Source of the DNA: Rhodoferax sp.
GTDB taxonomy: Bacteria > Pseudomonadota > Gammaproteobacteria > Burkholderiales > Burkholderiaceae_C
Direction of reading: 5' to 3'
Assembly: GCA_016463455.1 (NCBI GenBank)
Contig: JAEMRG010000073.1
Coordinates: forward strand, 1-8,560
Length of the DNA stretch: 8,560 nucleotides
Part shown: positions 6,017 to 8,560 of the stretch, one piece after another
How the letters are laid out: each line of letters begins with the position of its first letter
Numbering within the stretch: the stretch's first letter is position 1
Notes under the pieces: model-generated
Database searches by the model: none
What the model was told of the DNA's origin: nothing
What the model saw: only the letters and a program-made list of their open reading frames with translations
Made by a program: the position numbers and the translations under genes

Positions 6017-7359
6017 GCACTTCAGATTTTTCCATGCAAACCAGTCTGCTGCTCGATGCAATGTGTGAACGGCTTTTCCCCAACTTGCAAGCGGGCGAAG
6101 ATGTCACGGTCAGCCTGGAAGCAGAGGAAACCCTGTACCTGCGCTTGAACAATAACCGGGTCAGGCAAAACACCGATGTGACGCAACGCGTATTGCAGAT
6201 ACGGTACCAAGGCGGCGGTCGTACCATTGACCATGGTATGAATTTGTGCGGGCAGGTCGATGCGGATTGCCGCAGCATCGACGCCGTCCTAGAACGCTGC
6301 CGCCTCGACGCCGCAGTACTGCCGCAGGACCCTTTTCAGGTTCCAGTGCAAAACCATGGCAGCAGCCGCGAGGTATTTAGGGGGCAGCTTTTAGCGCCTG
6401 CAGCCCTGATACCAGCGATCGTCGAGCCCGCCGGTGGCTGTGATCTGGTGGGCTTTTATGCAGGCGGCGTGGTCATTAGCGCCAACCGTAATTCGAAGGG
6501 GCAAAACCATTGGTTTGAAACCGAAAATTTCTTCTTTGATTATTCCCTTTACAACGGGCCACAAGCCGTCAAAAGCGTTTATGCCGCTTCATCCTGGAAT
6601 GCCCGGGACTGGGCTGCCAATCTGGAGCGTAGCAAGGCCTCCCTGCTGTTGCTCAAGCGGCCTTTGCAATCGGTCCAGCCCGGCGCTTACCGCAGTTATT
6701 TCGCGCCGGCGGCTTTTGCCGATTTGCTGGGCATGATGTCCTGGAGCGCTTTGTCTGCAGCGGCCTGGAAGCAGGGCCACAGTCCTTTCAAAAAGCTGAT
6801 TGAAAAAGAGGTGCAACTCTCGCCTCTGCTGTCAGTTTCAGAAAACTTCGGTATGGGCTTGACGCCACGCTTTAACGATCTGGGTGAGGTTGCGCCTCAA
6901 TCTTTGGGCTTGATCGAGGCCGGCTCTTTGCGCAATTTGCTCGTAAGTTCCCGCAGTGCCAAGGAATACGGATTGCAAGCTAACGGCGCGTCGGGCAATG
7001 AATCGCCGCGCGCCCTGGATGTGGCTGCGGGCACCTTGGGCGAGCAGGAAGTTTTAAGCGCATTGGGCAAAGGCCTCTACCTTTCCAATTTGCACTATCT
7101 GAACTGGAGCGATCCGGTTTCGGCGCGTGTTACGGGCATGACGCGTTATGCCTGCTTTTGGGTGGAGGGCGGTGAGATCCTCGGGCCTATCAATAACCTG
7201 CGCTGGGATGAAAGCCTTTACAACGCCCTGGGGCCGCAATTGATGGCGCTGGGTAGTCAAGCCGAAGTCAGCCCCGAGGTCGGCACCTATTCCAAACGCT
7301 CACCGGGTGGCATGCGCGCTCCCGGCGCCTTGATTGACACTTTCCAATTCACTTTGTGA
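6013..7359 (+). CDS. TldE/PmbA-like partner protein, no metal site
   Basis: Protein of 448 residues, close to the 450 of E. coli PmbA (TldE). It has the family's N-terminal element around NNNRVRQ (46-52) with TQRVLQIRYQGG, and a C-terminal beta-rich part with LYLSNLHYLNWSDPVSARVTGMTRYACFWVEGGEILGPINNLRWDESL, beginning at residue 355. No HExxxH is present, as expected of the TldE subunit, which completes the chamber without binding the catalytic metal. GGAGG (6002-6006) lies 6 bases before the ATG, and the ATG overlaps the stop of the tldD-like gene (ATGA, 6013-6016), so the two are made together, very probably as one complex. Domain identity is good; the specific substrate is unknown. No small peptide-precursor gene is visible beside it. 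Confidence 0.85.
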   Translation: MSTSDFSMQTSLLLDAMCERLFPNLQAGEDVTVSLEAEETLYLRLNNNRVRQNTDVTQRVLQIRYQGGGRTIDHGMNLCGQVDADCRSIDAVLERCRLDAAVLPQDPFQVPVQNHGSSREVFRGQLLAPAALIPAIVEPAGGCDLVGFYAGGVVISANRNSKGQNHWFETENFFFDYSLYNGPQAVKSVYAASSWNARDWAANLERSKASLLLLKRPLQSVQPGAYRSYFAPAAFADLLGMMSWSALSAAAWKQGHSPFKKLIEKEVQLSPLLSVSENFGMGLTPRFNDLGEVAPQSLGLIEAGSLRNLLVSSRSAKEYGLQANGASGNESPRALDVAAGTLGEQEVLSALGKGLYLSNLHYLNWSDPVSARVTGMTRYACFWVEGGEILGPINNLRWDESLYNALGPQLMALGSQAEVSPEVGTYSKRSPGGMRAPGALIDTFQFTL

Positions 7360-7406
7360 CAAGCCAAGCGGCTTACCGGCCCGGACAGCTAGTCCAGGCG
7401 CTAGGC

Positions 7407-7412
7407 CACAAT
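7407..7412 (+). promoter_or_regulatory. candidate -10 box of the FAD monooxygenase gene
   Basis: CACAAT matches TATAAT at 4 of 6 and lies 6 bases before the ATG at 7419, so transcription would start at or next to the start codon. This agrees with the lack of a ribosome-binding site and suggests a leaderless mRNA. A possible -35 CGGACA (7382-7387) is 19 bases upstream, a long spacer. Confidence 0.28.
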
Positions 7413-7418
7413 CGCGGT

Positions 7419-8560
7419 ATGGAACGAAAAATACTGCTCGCCGGTGGTGGCATAGGCGGCTTGGCCACAGCCTTGGCTTGCGGCCATCTGGGCATGGCGA
7501 CGCAGCTGTTTGAACAAAAGCGGGTGCTCTCCGAAGTCGGCGCCGGGGTGCAGCTAGGGCCTAACGCGATGCGTCTGCTGGAGGGCTGGGGCCTGGGCCC
7601 GGCGTTGGATGCGGTGGCCTGTTTTCCGCAGCGGCTGGAAGTGCGCAGCGTCCATAGCGGCGCATTGCTCGGCAGCCTGCCCTTGGGGGCACGCGCGCTG
7701 CAACGCTATGGCGCGCGCTACGCCACGATTGCGCGCATCGACCTGCACACTTTGCTGCACCGCGCCGTGCTGGCCCAGGGCCTGACCGAAATACAGCTGG
7801 GGCGTGCGGCGCAACGCGTCAGCCAGGACGCCAGTGCCGTCGAGCTAACGACCGATGACGAGCGCAAACGTCGCGCCAATGTGCTGATTGCCGCCGATGG
7901 CCTGTGGAGCCATGTGCGCGACTTTTTGCGCCAGGACGTGCAGCCCGTTTTCAGCGGCCATCTGGCCTACCGCGCCATGGCCAAGCAGGCCGATCTGCCG
8001 CAGGCCTTGCGCAGCGACTGCATTACCGTGTGGCTGGGCCCGGCCATGCATGCGGTGCAATACCCGGTGCACAGCGGCGAGTGGCTTAATCTGGTGGTCA
8101 TCGTCCAAGGCCAGTCGCCTGATGAACCGCAGGCCTGGGAGCAAACCGCGCTACGCAGTGACCTGGCCGCGCGCCTGTCCCAGACCTGCGGCGGTTTGCA
8201 AGACTTGGTAGGCGCTATGGCCCCATGGCGCCTCTGGCCCTTGAATGGTTTGCCGCATCTGCGCGGCCCGCAGGACATGGCTTTTGGCCGCATCGCTTTG
8301 CTAGGCGATGCTGCCCACCCCATGCTGCCCTATTTGGCCCAGGGCGCGGGCATGGCGATTGAGGACGCCGCTATGCTGGCGCGCTGCCTGCAACGAGGTC
8401 CGGCGGACGATGCCAAAGCCTTGCTGCAGTACGCTTCGCTGCGTTGGAAGCGCAATGCACGGGTGCAGGCCAGGGCAGAGCGTAATGGCGAAATTTTCCA
8501 CGCCACGGGCTTGACGGCCTGGGGCCGCGATACCGCCATGCGCCTGCTGGGCGCGCGCCT
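7419..8560 (+). CDS. class A FAD-dependent aromatic monooxygenase, 3' end missing
   Basis: Predicted NAD(P)H-dependent flavoprotein hydroxylase; 380 residues lie in the window with no stop, and relatives are about 390-410 long, so little is missing. The three class A marks are present: the FAD-binding GGGIGG (9-14) with E32 closing the second strand, the ADGLWSHVR box (D160-G161), and the LLGDAAHPMLPYLAQGAGMAIEDAAML box (G296-D297). GAGVQLGPNAMRLLEGWGL (41-59) is typical of the salicylate hydroxylase / 3-hydroxybenzoate 6-hydroxylase / UbiH-like branch. The substrate cannot be fixed from this. The ATG at 7419 begins MERKILLAGGG, right at the first strand of the dinucleotide fold, so it is the natural start; no Shine-Dalgarno site is seen. 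It follows the tldE-like gene by 59 bases on the same strand but probably has its own promoter. Confidence 0.9.
   Translation, partial: MERKILLAGGGIGGLATALACGHLGMATQLFEQKRVLSEVGAGVQLGPNAMRLLEGWGLGPALDAVACFPQRLEVRSVHSGALLGSLPLGARALQRYGARYATIARIDLHTLLHRAVLAQGLTEIQLGRAAQRVSQDASAVELTTDDERKRRANVLIAADGLWSHVRDFLRQDVQPVFSGHLAYRAMAKQADLPQALRSDCITVWLGPAMHAVQYPVHSGEWLNLVVIVQGQSPDEPQAWEQTALRSDLAARLSQTCGGLQDLVGAMAPWRLWPLNGLPHLRGPQDMAFGRIALLGDAAHPMLPYLAQGAGMAIEDAAMLARCLQRGPADDAKALLQYASLRWKRNARVQARAERNGEIFHATGLTAWGRDTAMRLLGAR

Noticed and set aside
7361..7374. AAGCC/GGCTT hairpin just after the tldE-like gene
   Set aside because: A 5-bp stem with no following T-tract; too weak to call a terminator.
7845..8323. 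Several open frames on both strands within the FAD monooxygenase region
   Set aside because: They overlap the intact 7419-8560 frame, which carries all three flavin-binding motifs; the others show no domain.

Overview
The window reads as a stretch of a betaproteobacterial chromosome, most likely Burkholderiales and probably Comamonadaceae (Rhodoferax/Polaromonas-like). This is inferred from the GC-rich codon use, the flavour of the ParC, MipA and FAD-monooxygenase proteins, and the family-typical weak -10 boxes set close to start codons. No database search was possible, so the placement is an impression.

Layout: (1) 1-1872, the 3' four-fifths of parC (topoisomerase IV subunit A), cut by the left edge. 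(2) 1873-2165, a structured leader: a consensus -35 box, a 37-codon leader ORF starting at or near the predicted transcript start, and three RNA segments that can form either an anti-terminator or a classical intrinsic terminator. It stands directly in front of (3) 2166-2687, a GNAT acetyltransferase resembling the L-amino-acid N-acetyltransferase AaaT (YhhY). (4) 2828-3548, a compact vapBC-type toxin-antitoxin operon (ribbon-helix-helix antitoxin plus PIN-domain RNase toxin), with repeats suited to autoregulation overlapping its 5' leader. (5) 3621-4445 on the minus strand, a MipA/OmpV outer-membrane protein converging on vapC; a perfect 11-bp palindrome forms its last codons. (6) 4586-7359, a two-gene operon of divergent TldD (with HExxxH) and TldE/PmbA (without it) homologues, overlapping by ATGA and divergent from mipA. 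(7) 7419-8560, the start and most of a class A FAD-dependent aromatic monooxygenase, cut by the right edge.

The genes are unrelated housekeeping and accessory cassettes rather than one pathway. The most interesting elements are the apparent attenuator with leader peptide in front of the AaaT-like gene and the non-canonical TldD/TldE-like protease pair whose substrate is unknown. No tRNA, rRNA, CRISPR array or insertion sequence was seen.
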